64,000 nt of DNA from Sphingomonas sp. PL-96 (GTDB taxonomy: Bacteria > Pseudomonadota > Alphaproteobacteria > Sphingomonadales > Sphingomonadaceae). Below are positions 8,874 to 18,843 of the stretch, piece after piece (the stretch's first letter is position 1; each line of letters opens with the position of its first letter). A model generated the notes under the pieces. It was given only the letters and a program-made list of their open reading frames with translations. It was not told where the DNA came from and ran no database searches. Position numbers and translations under genes: made by a program. The stretch spans positions 186,001 to 250,000 of the forward strand of contig NZ_JAJFET010000005.1 of NCBI RefSeq assembly GCF_020707215.1. The letters run 5' to 3'.

Positions 8874-9556
8874 CTCGGCTCGCGGTGTTCGACTGCGACG
8901 GCACCCTGGCCGATGGCCAGGCGAACATCTGCCGCGCGATGGAAGCGGCGTTCGACTCCGCCGGGCTCGCTCCGCCACCGCGCGCCGCGATCCGCCGGAT
9001 CGTCGGGCTGAGCCTGGTGGAGGCGGTCGCCCGGCTCGCCCCCGACCAGGACCCTGCATCCCACCTCGCGCTGGCGGAGGATTACAAGCGCCACTTCCGC
9101 GCGATGCGGACCGGCGGCGGCCTGGCCGACGAACCGCTGTTCGACGGCGTGCGCGAGGCGCTGGAGCAGCTCGCCGACAGCGGCTGGCTGCTGGGCGTCG
9201 CGACCGGCAAGTCCGATCGCGGCCTGGCGCTGCTTCTGGAGCACCACGGCCTTTCCCGGTACTTCGTGACGCTGCAAACCGCCGATCGTCACCCCTCCAA
9301 GCCGCATCCGTCGATGCTGGAGCTGGCGATGGCGGAAGCAGGCGCCGATCCTCGCGACACGGTGATGATCGGCGACACCAGCTTCGACATCGCCATGGCG
9401 GCGGCTGCCGGCGTCCACCCGATCGGCGTCGCCTGGGGCTATCACAGCGTCGCCGAACTGACTGCTGCCGGCGCCTGCCACGTCCTGGACCATGCCTCTG
9501 CGCTGCCCGCCCTGGCAGAGGCGCTGTGCCCCGCCCCGGCCGAGCTGCGCGCGTGA
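8870..9556 (+). CDS. HAD-superfamily phosphatase (Gph/PGP-like)
   Basis: Hydrolase of 228 residues with HAD motif I DCDGT (D8 nucleophile, D10), motif II/III around GVATGKS and K303-like HPSKPHPSM, and motif IV GDTSFD. An alpha-helical cap (about 15-85) makes it a C1-cap enzyme like phosphoglycolate phosphatase or pyrophosphatase PpaX. The substrate is not known. ATG at 8870 overlaps the rluC-type stop (ATGA), and its own stop overlaps the next start (GTGA), so translation is probably coupled. Confidence 0.88.
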   Translation: MTRLAVFDCDGTLADGQANICRAMEAAFDSAGLAPPPRAAIRRIVGLSLVEAVARLAPDQDPASHLALAEDYKRHFRAMRTGGGLADEPLFDGVREALEQLADSGWLLGVATGKSDRGLALLLEHHGLSRYFVTLQTADRHPSKPHPSMLELAMAEAGADPRDTVMIGDTSFDIAMAAAAGVHPIGVAWGYHSVAELTAAGACHVLDHASALPALAEALCPAPAELRA

Positions 9557-9768
9557 GCGCCGATCCCGCCCGCAACCGCTGGCTGGTCATGGTGCTGGTC
9601 CGCATTCTCGCGTCCGCCGGCGCGGTGGTCGGGCTGATGCTGCTGACTCGCGCGACCGAATGGCCGCCCAAGCTGCTGGGTGTCGCGATCGTCCTGTCGG
9701 CGTTTTACATCATGGCGGTGGTGCCGCGCGCGCTGGCTCACCGCTGGAGGACTCCGCCCAAACCATGA
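9553..9768 (+). CDS. Small membrane protein, two transmembrane segments
   Basis: Protein of 71 residues that I do not recognise. It has a short charged N-terminus, two hydrophobic helices (about 10-28 and 38-60) separated by a short loop with TRATEWPPK, and a basic tail. The GTG start overlaps the HAD stop and its stop overlaps the next ATG (ATGA). The exact packing between two recognised genes and the well-formed helices support that it is real. No function can be assigned. Confidence 0.8.
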   Translation: MSADPARNRWLVMVLVRILASAGAVVGLMLLTRATEWPPKLLGVAIVLSAFYIMAVVPRALAHRWRTPPKP

Positions 9769-10457
9769 AGCGTTTCTGGAAGATCGTCACCGTCGAGCCT
9801 GCTGAAGGGGGCCTTGGCATCGCCTTGGACGGACGCCCGGTCCGCACTCCCGGCCGGGTACCGCTTGCCCTTCCCACGCCCGCGTTGGCGCAGGCGGTGG
9901 CGGACGAATGGTCGGCAGTCGGCGAGACGCTCGATCCGCGCGCAATGCCGCTCACCGGCCTTGCCAATGCCGCGATCGACCGGGTGGCGCCAGACCCCGC
10001 CGCCTTTGCCGCAGGCCTCGCCGCCTATGGCGAAAGCGACCTGCTCTGTTACCGCGCCGAGGGTCCCGAACCCCTGGTCGAGCGCCAACAGGCCGCCTGG
10101 GATCCGGTCCTCGCCTGGGCGCGCCAGCGCTATGACGTGACGTTCGAGACCACCGCCGGAGTGATGCACGTCACCCAGCCGCCCGCCACCGTCGCGCGGC
10201 TGGCCGATGCGACCGCCGCCCGCGATCCTTTCGCGCTTGCGGGCCTGTCGCCGATCGTGACCATCACCGGCTCGCTGGTGCTGGCACTCGCGCTGGCGGA
10301 ACGCGCGTTCGACGCGGAGACGGTGTGGGCCGCCGCTCACGTCGACGAGGATTGGCAGGCCGAACGCTGGGGCGAAGACCCGCTCGCCACCGAAGCCCGC
10401 CTTGTCCGCCGCCGCGACTATGACGCCGCCGTGCGGTTCCTGGGCACCTTAGGGTAG
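9765..10457 (+). CDS. ATP12-family F1-ATPase assembly chaperone
   Basis: Protein of 230 residues homologous to mitochondrial Atp12, which binds the F1 alpha subunit during ATP synthase assembly; bacterial members occur in alphaproteobacteria. Signatures include KRFWK at the start, the LDGRPVRTPGR strand, AVADEW, and YGESDLLCYRA with a later QQAAWDPVLAWA helix. Function in bacteria rests on homology. It ends the crcB-rluC-HAD-membrane protein run, all overlapping by 4 bases, and is followed by a hairpin repeat region. Confidence 0.9.
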   Translation: MKRFWKIVTVEPAEGGLGIALDGRPVRTPGRVPLALPTPALAQAVADEWSAVGETLDPRAMPLTGLANAAIDRVAPDPAAFAAGLAAYGESDLLCYRAEGPEPLVERQQAAWDPVLAWARQRYDVTFETTAGVMHVTQPPATVARLADATAARDPFALAGLSPIVTITGSLVLALALAERAFDAETVWAAAHVDEDWQAERWGEDPLATEARLVRRRDYDAAVRFLGTLG

Positions 10458-10512
10458 GACCGACACACCGACGGTTCGTTGCTGAACGTACCGCCCACCA
10501 CGCGCTCCCGGC

Positions 10513-10598
10513 ATCCCCGCGCAGGCGGGGATCCAGGGCCAGGCAGAACAACGGCCGCTGGCTCCCGGTACCCTGAGCTCCCGCCGACGCGGGAGCAC
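10513..10598. repeat. Paired GC-rich hairpin repeat (composite)
   Basis: Two hairpins, 10513-10532 (ATCCCCGC arms) and 10577-10596 (GCTCCCGC arms), flank CCAGGGCC and CCCTGAG. This is the same two-hairpin arrangement, reversed, as at 49733-49818 and 58735-58818. It lies between the converging ATP12 and MHS transporter genes, where it may end transcription in both directions. Confidence 0.75.
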
Positions 10599-10615
10599 AG
10601 GATTGCCGCGCGCCC

Positions 10616-11926
10616 TCAATCCTCGTGAATCAGGCTCTGGTGGCGGGTGTCGCGCATACGCAGGTACACGATCAGCGAAATGCCGATCATCGCCGTCACG
10701 TACCAGTAGAAGCCGCGCTCCCAGCCGGCATCCTTGAAGCTCAACGCCACATATTCCGCGGTGCCGCCGAACAGCGTGTTGGCCAGCGCATAGGGCAGCG
10801 CGACGCCCAGCGCGCGGATGTGCGAGGGGAACAGCTCGGCCTTCACCACCGCGTTGATCGACGTATAGCCGGTGACGATGATCAGCGCCGCCATCACCAG
10901 CAGCCCGGCCGTCAGCACGTCCTTGGTCTGCTCCAGCGCGCTGAAAATCGGATAGGTGAACAACACGCCCGCCACGCCGAAGGCGACCATCAGCGGCTTG
11001 CGGCCGATCCGGTCGGACAGGCCGCCGGCAATCGGCTGGAGGCACATGAACACGAACAGGGTGATGCCGTTGATCTGGCTCGCCGCTTCCTTGGAGAAGC
11101 CGGACGTGTTCACCAGGAACTTCTGCATGTAGATTGAATAGGCATAGAAGGCGAGCGTACCGCCGGCGGTCAGCAGCATCACCAGTGCGGTTTCGCGCGG
11201 GTGGTTGCGGACCAGCTGGAGGAAGCCCGACTGCGGTGCCCCCGTGGCCTTGGCCTTCTTGTAGCTCTCCGTCTCGGCAAGACCACGGCGCAGGCGAAAC
11301 ACCACCAGTGCCAGCATCGCGCCGATCACGAACGGAATCCGCCAGCCCCATTGCTCCAGCGCCGCGTTCGACATCACGGCCTGAAGGACCAGCAGCACCA
11401 GGATCGCGAGCAGCTGCCCAGAGATCAGCGTGACATATTGAAAGCTGGAGTAGAATCCGCGCCGGTCCTGCCCCGCCATCTCCGACAGATAGGTGGCGCT
11501 GGCGCCATATTCGCCGCCGACCGACAGCCCCTGCATCAGCCGCGCCAGCACCAGCAGCGCGGGCGCCGCGATGCCGATCGACTCATAGCCCGGCGTACAG
11601 GCGATGATCAGCGAGCCCAGGCACATCAGCGTGACGGACAAAGTCAGCCCCGCCTTGCGCCCCTTGCGGTCGGCATAGATGCCCATGATCCAGGCGCCGA
11701 TCGGCCGCATGATGAAGCCCACCGCAAACACCGCCGCTGCGCTCAGCAGCTGCGCGGTCGGATCCTCGCTCGGGAAGAAGTGCGGCGCGAAATAGAGGGT
11801 GAAGGCGGAATAGACGTACCAGTCGAACCACTCGACCATGTTGCCGGTCGATCCGCCGATGATGGACTTGAGGCGGGAGCCGACCGCGGACGATCCGGCG
11901 GACGCGGGCGTGGGTGCGATGGACAT
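10616..11926 (-). CDS. MFS transporter, metabolite:H+ symporter (MHS, KgtP-like) family
   Basis: Inner-membrane symporter of 436 residues with about 12 hydrophobic segments. MHS-type motifs are present: GNMVEWFDWYVYSAF in helix 1, GAWIMGIYADRKGRK between helices 2 and 3, and LARLMQGLSVGGEYG. Best comparisons are alpha-ketoglutarate permease and related dicarboxylate or osmolyte carriers; the substrate is not determined. The second repeat of the loop motif is GGLSDRIGRKPL. It follows no clear operon partner; a 79-base gap separates it from gmk's 3' end. Confidence 0.92.
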   Translation of the reverse strand: MSIAPTPASAGSSAVGSRLKSIIGGSTGNMVEWFDWYVYSAFTLYFAPHFFPSEDPTAQLLSAAAVFAVGFIMRPIGAWIMGIYADRKGRKAGLTLSVTLMCLGSLIIACTPGYESIGIAAPALLVLARLMQGLSVGGEYGASATYLSEMAGQDRRGFYSSFQYVTLISGQLLAILVLLVLQAVMSNAALEQWGWRIPFVIGAMLALVVFRLRRGLAETESYKKAKATGAPQSGFLQLVRNHPRETALVMLLTAGGTLAFYAYSIYMQKFLVNTSGFSKEAASQINGITLFVFMCLQPIAGGLSDRIGRKPLMVAFGVAGVLFTYPIFSALEQTKDVLTAGLLVMAALIIVTGYTSINAVVKAELFPSHIRALGVALPYALANTLFGGTAEYVALSFKDAGWERGFYWYVTAMIGISLIVYLRMRDTRHQSLIHED

Positions 11927-11976
11927 GGATCTCCTATCCGCTGGACGAGCAGGCGGGTACGCCGGGGTCAGCTGGA

Positions 11977-12000
11977 AACGCCGGCCGCGAAGCCGGCGTT
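11977..12000 (-). terminator. Hairpin downstream of gmk
   Basis: A perfect 9-bp stem (AACGCCGGC with GCCGGCGTT) and a 6-base loop begin 6 bases past the gmk stop, followed on the minus strand by TTCC only. This is a probable gmk terminator with a weak U-tract. Confidence 0.6.
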
Positions 12001-12005
12001 CCCGT

Positions 12006-12656
12006 TCAGGCCATCAGCTTGCGGATGAATCCGATCACGCCGGTCTGGCGCGAGCGCTTCAAGCGCTCGGCCGCCAGGATGGTCTGCACAGAGCGGAAGC
12101 ACGCCTCCACATCGTCGTTGACCAGCACATAGTCATAGCCGTCCCAATGGCTGACCTCGGCGGCCGCCCGCGCCATGCGCGCGTCGATGATCTCGATCGC
12201 ATCGGTGTTGCGGTTGAGCAGCCGCTGGCGCAGCTCCGCCATCGACGGCGGCAGGATGAAGACGCGCACCACGTCGCCGCCCGCAATCTGGAACAGCTGC
12301 TGCGCGCCCTGCCAGTCGATGTCGAACAGCACGTCCTTGCCGGACGCCAGCATCGCCTCCACCGGCGCGCGCGGCGTGCCATAGCGCTGGCCGAACACAT
12401 GGGCCCATTCCAGGAACTCATGCTCGGTCGCCATGCGCCGGAATTCTTCCAGGTCGACGAAGTGATAGTCCTTGCCCTCGACCTCGCCAGGTCGCGGCGC
12501 GCGCGTCGTCGCCGACACCGACATGGACAGGCCCGGCTCGGCGGCAAGCAATTTGCGCGCGATGGTGGACTTGCCCGCGCCGGACGGCGAGGAAAGGACG
12601 AACAGCACGCCACGGCGCTTGAAGCCGTGCGGATCGGACTCTGGCGGCACTTCCAT
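12006..12656 (-). CDS. gmk: Guanylate kinase
   Basis: Phosphorylates GMP to GDP with ATP in purine nucleotide metabolism. The 216-residue cytoplasmic enzyme has the P-loop SPSGAGKST (23-31), the GMP-binding SATTRAPRPGEVEGKDYHFV stretch and the WAHVFGQRYGTPRAPVE segment, with IDWQGAQQ at the base of the CORE. Length and motif order are standard. The gene stands alone on the minus strand, diverging from the DUF2585 gene with only 38 bases between starts, so the two share a promoter region. Confidence 0.97.
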   Translation of the reverse strand: MEVPPESDPHGFKRRGVLFVLSSPSGAGKSTIARKLLAAEPGLSMSVSATTRAPRPGEVEGKDYHFVDLEEFRRMATEHEFLEWAHVFGQRYGTPRAPVEAMLASGKDVLFDIDWQGAQQLFQIAGGDVVRVFILPPSMAELRQRLLNRNTDAIEIIDARMARAAAEVSHWDGYDYVLVNDDVEACFRSVQTILAAERLKRSRQTGVIGFIRKLMA

Positions 12657-12694
12657 GCGCGCTAGTGGCGCGAGCAGGAGCGATACGTCAAGGC

Positions 12695-13282
12695 ATGGCG
12701 ACCACCTTCCCGACCCGCAATCCGTCCCATTCTGCCCACTGGTGGTGGGCGACCCTCGCGATCGTCGCGGTCGCGGCGCTGGTGCTGCTGGCGATGGGGC
12801 GCGCCCCGATCTGCACGTGCGGCACGGTGAAGCTGTGGCACGGCACCGTGCAGTCGGCCGAGAACAGCCAGCATCTCGCCGACTGGTACAGCCTCAGCCA
12901 TATCGTCCATGGACTGATCTTCTATGGCCTGGGCTGGCTGACCTTGCGCCGCCAGCCGTGGCAGATGCGGCTCGCACTTGCGGCGCTGGTGGAGGCGGCC
13001 TGGGAAGTGCTGGAGAATTCGCCGATCATCATCGACCGCTACCGCGCCGTCACGATCGCGCTCGGCTATGAAGGCGACAGCGTCGTCAACTCGCTCGCAG
13101 ACATCGGCTGGATGCTGCTGGGCTTCGCGATCGCGCGGCGGCTGCCGCCGTGGGCGACGCTGGCTTTGGGAATCGCGCTGGAGATCGTTGCGCTGGTCGC
13201 GATCCGCGACAATCTGACGCTCAACGTCTGGATGCTGGTCGCGCCCAGTGACGCGGTCCGCAGCTGGCAGGCGGGGGCCTGA
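12695..13282 (+). CDS. DUF2585 family integral membrane protein (UPF0314)
   Basis: Protein of 195 residues with about five hydrophobic helices. It matches the DUF2585 pattern: MGRAPICTCGTVKLWHG after helix 1, then SQHLADWYSLSHIVHGLIFYG, EAAWEVLENSPIIIDRYR and YEGDSVVNSLADI. The conserved Cys pair, His residues and acidic residues on the outer face suggest a metal site or enzyme, but no function is established. ATG at 12695 is chosen; an in-frame GTG at 12665 would overlap the gmk promoter side. Confidence 0.85.
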   Translation: MATTFPTRNPSHSAHWWWATLAIVAVAALVLLAMGRAPICTCGTVKLWHGTVQSAENSQHLADWYSLSHIVHGLIFYGLGWLTLRRQPWQMRLALAALVEAAWEVLENSPIIIDRYRAVTIALGYEGDSVVNSLADIGWMLLGFAIARRLPPWATLALGIALEIVALVAIRDNLTLNVWMLVAPSDAVRSWQAGA

Positions 13283-13299
13283 ACCCCCGCCGCAGCCTT

Positions 13300-13497
13300 T
13301 TAGTAGCCCCGACGCGCCTTGCGCCGGTCGTACGCTTTCTTCGCGGCATAGCCACCGCCGAGCACCAGGCCGAGCGGCCCCATGCGCCGCATTGCGCCGC
13401 CGACGAGATAGCCGAATGCAGCGCCCTTGACGCCGCCGCTGCCGTCGCGCCGATCGAGCTCGCGTCCGACCAGCATCCCTACGATCCGTCCGATCAT
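13300..13497 (-). CDS. Small glycine-rich hypothetical protein
   Basis: Protein of 65 residues, not recognised. It starts MIGRIVGMLVG and has a Gly-rich middle (GAAFGYLVGGAMRRMGPLG) and a very basic end (KKAYDRRKARRGY). The pattern suggests a short membrane-associated hairpin. Its ATG overlaps the stop of the upstream 71-residue gene (ATGA), which supports a two-gene unit. Confidence is moderate because it is short and has no known family. Confidence 0.55.
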   Translation of the reverse strand: MIGRIVGMLVGRELDRRDGSGGVKGAAFGYLVGGAMRRMGPLGLVLGGGYAAKKAYDRRKARRGY

Positions 13498-13709
13498 GCC
13501 GTCTTCTCCCGCTGAAACAGTTGTTCGCGCAGCTGTTCGGCGCCACGCAGCACCGCCCAGCCGACTGCGTAGGTGACCACCACCGGCACCACGACCTTCA
13601 GCACATTGGCCGTGATCGCGCCGATGATGGCGCCGTCCGCGGATCCATCGTCGCCGCTCATGCTGTCGATCGCGCCGCCGATCAGCGCGCCTACCGTTGT
13701 CGTACCCAT
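13494..13709 (-). CDS. Small hypothetical membrane protein
   Basis: Protein of 71 residues, not recognised. It has a glycine-zipper-like start (VGALIGGAIDSM), an acidic Ser/Gly/Asp loop, and one hydrophobic helix (about 28-54, VLKVVVPVVVTYAVGWAVL) before a charged Glu/Gln/Arg tail. A GAGG ribosome site lies 5 bases before the ATG. It sits just downstream of fumC on the same strand and overlaps the following small gene by 4 bases. Confidence 0.6.
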   Translation of the reverse strand: MGTTTVGALIGGAIDSMSGDDGSADGAIIGAITANVLKVVVPVVVTYAVGWAVLRGAEQLREQLFQREKTA

Positions 13710-13765
13710 GCAAACCTCGCTTTCCTGTCGGGAGGTAAGCGCGGGAGGCGCGCGTGGGTTCCGGG

Positions 13766-15166
<1,401 letters not shown>

Positions 15167-15220
15167 GGCCCGACAACGCAACGGAGGGCCGGCTTGTTGC
15201 ACCGGCCGCTCCGCAACGCC

Positions 15221-15706
15221 TTACTTCTTGCGCTTGAAGTCCACCGCGACGACGTTCGATCCGTCCTCGACCGGCTTCGCCTGGGGCCCGTCGTTCTCGG
15301 CCGGGTCGTGCGGCTCGGGTCCGCCGTCCGGGCCTTCCGCTGCCTGGAAGCGCAGCTCGAAGTTGACCGCCGGGTCGTGGAAGCCGGTGATCGCCGAGAA
15401 GGGGATGATCAGCGTCGACGGGATCTGGTTGAAGCTCAGCCCGACCGAGAATCGCGACGCATCCACCGTCAGGTCCCAGAAGCGGTGCTGGATGACGATC
15501 GTCATCTCGTCCGGGAACCGCTCGACCAGCCGCTTGGGGATGTCGACGCCCGCGGCCTGGGTCTTGAAGGTGATGTAGAAATGGTGCTCGCCCGGCAGGG
15601 CGCCGGTGGAGGCGACTTGTCCCAGCACGCGGCCGACGACGGCGCGCAGGGCATCCTGCACGATCTCGTCGTAAGGGATCAGGCTGTCGGGCACTTGAGC
15701 GTTCAT
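15221..15706 (-). CDS. sspB: SspB-family ClpXP adaptor (alphaproteobacterial SspB-alpha)
   Basis: Delivers ssrA-tagged and other substrates to the ClpXP protease. The 161-residue protein has the SspB fold pattern: [17 protein letters not shown] helix, then [20 protein letters not shown] and [31 protein letters not shown]. The C-terminus ends in a flexible acidic and polar linker and a basic hydrophobic tip ([10 protein letters not shown]), as expected for the ClpX-tethering tail. It diverges from hisB; 80 bases separate the two starts. Confidence 0.94.
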   Translation of the reverse strand: MNAQVPDSLIPYDEIVQDALRAVVGRVLGQVASTGALPGEHHFYITFKTQAAGVDIPKRLVERFPDEMTIVIQHRFWDLTVDASRFSVGLSFNQIPSTLIIPFSAITGFHDPAVNFELRFQAAEGPDGGPEPHDPAENDGPQAKPVEDGSNVVAVDFKRKK

Positions 15707-15786
15707 GCGCCTTGGGTAGCGGGGTTTCGGGTGCGGTCAAGATTCGTTGCGTTGCTTGCGCGACCAGCGGCGCTATGGGGACGATC

Positions 15787-16374
15787 ATGCGCACTGGCAC
15801 CATCACCCGCTCGACCAGCGAAACCTCGATCGAGGTCGCCGTCAACCTGGACGGCACCGGCGTCTATGACGTCCAGACCGGGGTCGGCTTCTTCGACCAC
15901 ATGCTGGAGCAGCTCTCGCGGCACTCGCTGATCGACCTGACGGTGCGGACCAAGGGCGACCTGCACATCGACGCGCACCACACCGTCGAAGACACCGGCA
16001 TCGCGATCGGCCAGGCGTTCGCCCAGGCACTCGGCGACAAGCGCGGCATTCGCCGTTATGGCGAGGCGCTGTCGCCGATGGACGAGACGCTGACCCGCGT
16101 CGCGCTCGACATCTCCGGCCGCCCATGGCTGGTCTGGAAGTCGCGCTTCACCCAGGCGCAGCTCGGCACCATGGATACCGAGATGTTCGAGCATTTCTGC
16201 CACAGCTTCGCACAGGCGGCGGGCATCACGCTCCACGTCGAGACGCTCTACGGCACCAACAACCACCACATCGCCGAAAGCATCTTCAAGGGGCTGGCGC
16301 GCGCGCTTCGCACCGCGACCGAGATCGACCCGCGCAAGGACGACGCCGTGCCGTCGACCAAGGGCGTCCTGTGA
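15787..16374 (+). CDS. hisB: Imidazoleglycerol-phosphate dehydratase
   Basis: Sixth step of histidine synthesis, converting imidazole glycerol phosphate to imidazole acetol phosphate. At 195 residues it is the monofunctional form, without the N-terminal phosphatase of enterobacteria. Mn-binding signatures are both present: [13 protein letters not shown] with [14 protein letters not shown], and later [19 protein letters not shown] at 15787 is chosen; ATG at 15775 is possible. It is the first histidine gene in the window; hisG, hisD and hisC are not here. The stop overlaps the next gene (GTGA). Confidence 0.97.
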   Translation: MRTGTITRSTSETSIEVAVNLDGTGVYDVQTGVGFFDHMLEQLSRHSLIDLTVRTKGDLHIDAHHTVEDTGIAIGQAFAQALGDKRGIRRYGEALSPMDETLTRVALDISGRPWLVWKSRFTQAQLGTMDTEMFEHFCHSFAQAAGITLHVETLYGTNNHHIAESIFKGLARALRTATEIDPRKDDAVPSTKGVL

Positions 16375-16682
16375 CCGCCGCCCGCCCCAACCAGCCGCTG
16401 GTCCTCGCGCTCCTCACCTATGTGAAGCCGATCGACGAGATCGACGCGCTGCGCCCGCGCCACCTGGATTGGATCAGCGCGCGCATAGCTGCGGGCGAGG
16501 TGCTGCTCGCCGGCCGCCGCGCGTCGGCGACGGGCGGCGTGATGCTGTACCGCGGTGAGGCGGAGGCCGTCGAGGCGATCGCCTGCACCGATCCGTACAT
16601 CATCGAGGGCGCGGCCACGCTCGAAGTCGTCGGCTTCACCGCCGCCATCGCCAGCGCCGAGATCGGCGCGCTGCTCGCATGA
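16371..16682 (+). CDS. YciI-domain protein inside the his operon
   Basis: Protein of 103 residues with a YCII-related ferredoxin-like fold: opening strand LVLALLTY, a [26 protein letters not shown] helix-strand carrying the conserved His-type catalytic position, then [35 protein letters not shown]. Some YciI relatives are small hydrolases or dioxygenase-like enzymes; most are unassigned. The GTG start overlaps hisB and the stop overlaps hisH, so it is translated with the pathway. Its role in histidine synthesis, if any, is unknown. Confidence 0.88.
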   Translation: MTAARPNQPLVLALLTYVKPIDEIDALRPRHLDWISARIAAGEVLLAGRRASATGGVMLYRGEAEAVEAIACTDPYIIEGAATLEVVGFTAAIASAEIGALLA

Positions 16683-17281
16683 CGCTGGCGCTGATCGACT
16701 ATGGCGCCGGCAACCTCCACTCGGTCGCCAACGCGCTGAAGGCTGCCGGAGTCGCCGACATGGCGATCACCGCCGATGCCGAGGTGGTGCGCCGCGCCGA
16801 CCGCATCGTCCTGCCCGGCGTCGGCGCCTTCCGCGCCTGCATCGACGGGCTCGCCGCCGTACCGGGCATGATCGAGGCGATGGAAGAGCGCGCGCTGCGC
16901 GGCGGCGTGCCGTTCCTGGGCGTGTGCGTCGGCATGCAGCTGATGGCGACCGAGGGCGAGGAGTTCGGCACCCACGCAGGCCTCGGCTGGCTCCCCGGTA
17001 CCGTCCGCAAGCTGGAGGCAAGCCCGCAAGCGCGCGTGCCGCACATGGGCTGGAACGACGTGGTTCCCCTGAACGAGCACCCGATCGTGCTGCCGGGCGA
17101 AGCCTATTTCCTGCACAGCTATGCCTTTGAAGGCGATGGCGTCGTCGCCACCACCACTCACGGGCAGCCGGTGACCGCGGCGATCGGCCGCGACAATTTG
17201 CTCGGCGTCCAATTCCACCCCGAAAAGAGCCAGCGCTACGGCATTGCGCTGCTGGAGAGATTCCTCGCATGGCAACCGTGA
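16679..17281 (+). CDS. hisH: Imidazole glycerol phosphate synthase, glutaminase subunit
   Basis: Class I glutamine amidotransferase that supplies ammonia to HisF. The 200-residue protein has the nucleophile elbow LGVCVGMQL with C83, and the triad partners H180 and E182 in QFHPEKSQ. The opening DYGAGNLHS and PGVGAF oxyanion strand are typical. ATG at 16679 overlaps the YciI stop (ATGA), and hisA begins 13 bases before its own stop. Its partner HisF lies two genes on. Confidence 0.97.
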   Translation: MTLALIDYGAGNLHSVANALKAAGVADMAITADAEVVRRADRIVLPGVGAFRACIDGLAAVPGMIEAMEERALRGGVPFLGVCVGMQLMATEGEEFGTHAGLGWLPGTVRKLEASPQARVPHMGWNDVVPLNEHPIVLPGEAYFLHSYAFEGDGVVATTTHGQPVTAAIGRDNLLGVQFHPEKSQRYGIALLERFLAWQP

Positions 17282-18006
17282 CCGACCGGCTGATCGTCTT
17301 CCCCGCGATCGACCTCAAGGGCGGCCAGGTCGTCCGGCTTGCCGAAGGCGACATGGACCGCGCCACCATCTACGGCGACGATCCCGCCGCCCAGGCCCGC
17401 GCCTTTGCCGATGCCGGCGCCGACCATCTCCACGTCGTCGACCTCGACGGCGCCTTTGCCGGCGACTCGGTCAATGGCGACGTGGTGGCAAGCGTCGTGC
17501 GCGCCTTCCCCGGCCGCGTGCAGTTGGGCGGCGGCATCCGCACCCGAGCTGCGATCGACGGCTGGCTCGAACTCGGCGTCGCCCGGGTCGTGATCGGCAC
17601 CGCGGCGCTGGAGAACCCGGACCTCGTCCGCGATGCCGCCCGCGCGCTGCCCGGCCGGATTGTGGTCGCGGTGGACGCCCGCGACGGCCTGGTCGCGACT
17701 CGCGGCTGGGCCGACGTTTCCACCGTCACCGTCGCCGACCTCGCCCGCCGGTTCGAGGATGCGGGCGTCGCCGCCCTGCTCTTCACCGACGTCGGCCGCG
17801 ACGGCCTGCTCAAGGGCTGCAACGTCGCCGCCACCGCCGCACTCGCCGCCGAAGTCGGTATCCCCGTCATCGCCAGCGGCGGTGTCGCCGACATCGAGGA
17901 CATCCACCAACTGCGCGGCAAGCCGGGTATCGAGGGCGTCATCACCGGCCGCGCGCTCTACGACGGCCGCCTGGACCTCGCCGAGGCGCTGCGAGTGGCG
18001 GCATGA
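17269..18006 (+). CDS. hisA: Phosphoribosylformimino-5-aminoimidazole carboxamide ribotide isomerase
   Basis: Amadori-type isomerase (ProFAR to PRFAR) of histidine synthesis. The 245-residue half-barrel-duplicated TIM barrel shows [14 protein letters not shown] with the catalytic Asp, [19 protein letters not shown], the second catalytic region [14 protein letters not shown], and the phosphate loops ASGGVAD and ITGRALY. It overlaps hisH by 13 bases and its stop overlaps the hisF start (ATGA). Confidence 0.97.
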   Translation: MATVTDRLIVFPAIDLKGGQVVRLAEGDMDRATIYGDDPAAQARAFADAGADHLHVVDLDGAFAGDSVNGDVVASVVRAFPGRVQLGGGIRTRAAIDGWLELGVARVVIGTAALENPDLVRDAARALPGRIVVAVDARDGLVATRGWADVSTVTVADLARRFEDAGVAALLFTDVGRDGLLKGCNVAATAALAAEVGIPVIASGGVADIEDIHQLRGKPGIEGVITGRALYDGRLDLAEALRVAA

Positions 18007-18770
18007 CCGTCCGCGTCCGCATCATACCCTGCCTCGACGTCCATGCCGGGCGCGTGGTCAAGGGCGTCAACTTCGTCGACCTGCGCGATGCCGGCGACCC
18101 GGTCGAGCAGGCACGCGCCTATGACCTCGCCGGTGCCGACGAGCTCTGCTTCCTCGACATCGGCGCCAGCCACGAAGGCCGGGACACCATCGTCGATGTG
18201 GTCCGACGCACTGCCGAGGTCTGCTTCATGCCGCTGACGGTGGGCGGCGGCGTCCGCTCGGCGGCCGACGCCCGCGCGCTGCTGCTCGCCGGCGCCGACA
18301 AGGTCGCGGTCAATTCCGCTGCCGTCGCGCGTCCAGAAGTGGTGGCGGAGATCGCCGACCGGTTCGGCAGCCAGTGCGTCACCGCCTCGATCGACGCGCG
18401 CCAGGTCGAGCCCGGCCGCTGGGAAGTCTTCACCCACGGCGGCCGCCGCGCGACTGGCATCGACGCGCTGGAGCACGCCGCCCGCTTGGCTGGCTTCGGC
18501 GCCGGCGAGCTGCTCGTGACCTCGATGGATCGGGATGGCACGCGCGACGGCTACGACCTCGCCCTCACGCGCGCGATTGCAGACGCGACCGACGTGCCGG
18601 TGGTTGCGTCGGGCGGCGTCGGCAAGCTCACCGACCTGGTGGCAGGCGTGGTCGAAGGTCATGCCAGCGCCGTGCTTGCCGCGTCGATCTTCCACTTCGG
18701 CGAGGCGAGCGTCGCCGACGCCCGCGCCGCGCTTGCGGCCGCCGGGGTCGCGGTGCGGGGAACGCGCTGA
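18003..18770 (+). CDS. hisF: Imidazole glycerol phosphate synthase, cyclase subunit
   Basis: Uses ammonia from HisH to form imidazole glycerol phosphate and AICAR. The 255-residue TIM barrel has the catalytic D12 in [18 protein letters not shown] and the second catalytic Asp in [10 protein letters not shown]. Phosphate-binding motifs TVGGGVRS and VASGGVGK are present. It is the last his gene in this unit; hisE and hisI are not next to it, since an opposing ATPase gene follows. Confidence 0.97.
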   Translation: MTVRVRIIPCLDVHAGRVVKGVNFVDLRDAGDPVEQARAYDLAGADELCFLDIGASHEGRDTIVDVVRRTAEVCFMPLTVGGGVRSAADARALLLAGADKVAVNSAAVARPEVVAEIADRFGSQCVTASIDARQVEPGRWEVFTHGGRRATGIDALEHAARLAGFGAGELLVTSMDRDGTRDGYDLALTRAIADATDVPVVASGGVGKLTDLVAGVVEGHASAVLAASIFHFGEASVADARAALAAAGVAVRGTR

Positions 18771-18843
18771 ACGCAGCGGCGCACACCCGCACCCCCAGGC
18801 ACAGCCGCTCGTACCCCTGGGCGCCTGCGCAGAAGCGCGGCGG

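Noticed and set aside
15707..15786. Histidine leader peptide or attenuator before hisB
   Set aside because: The 80-base divergent gap has no His-codon run or terminator hairpin.
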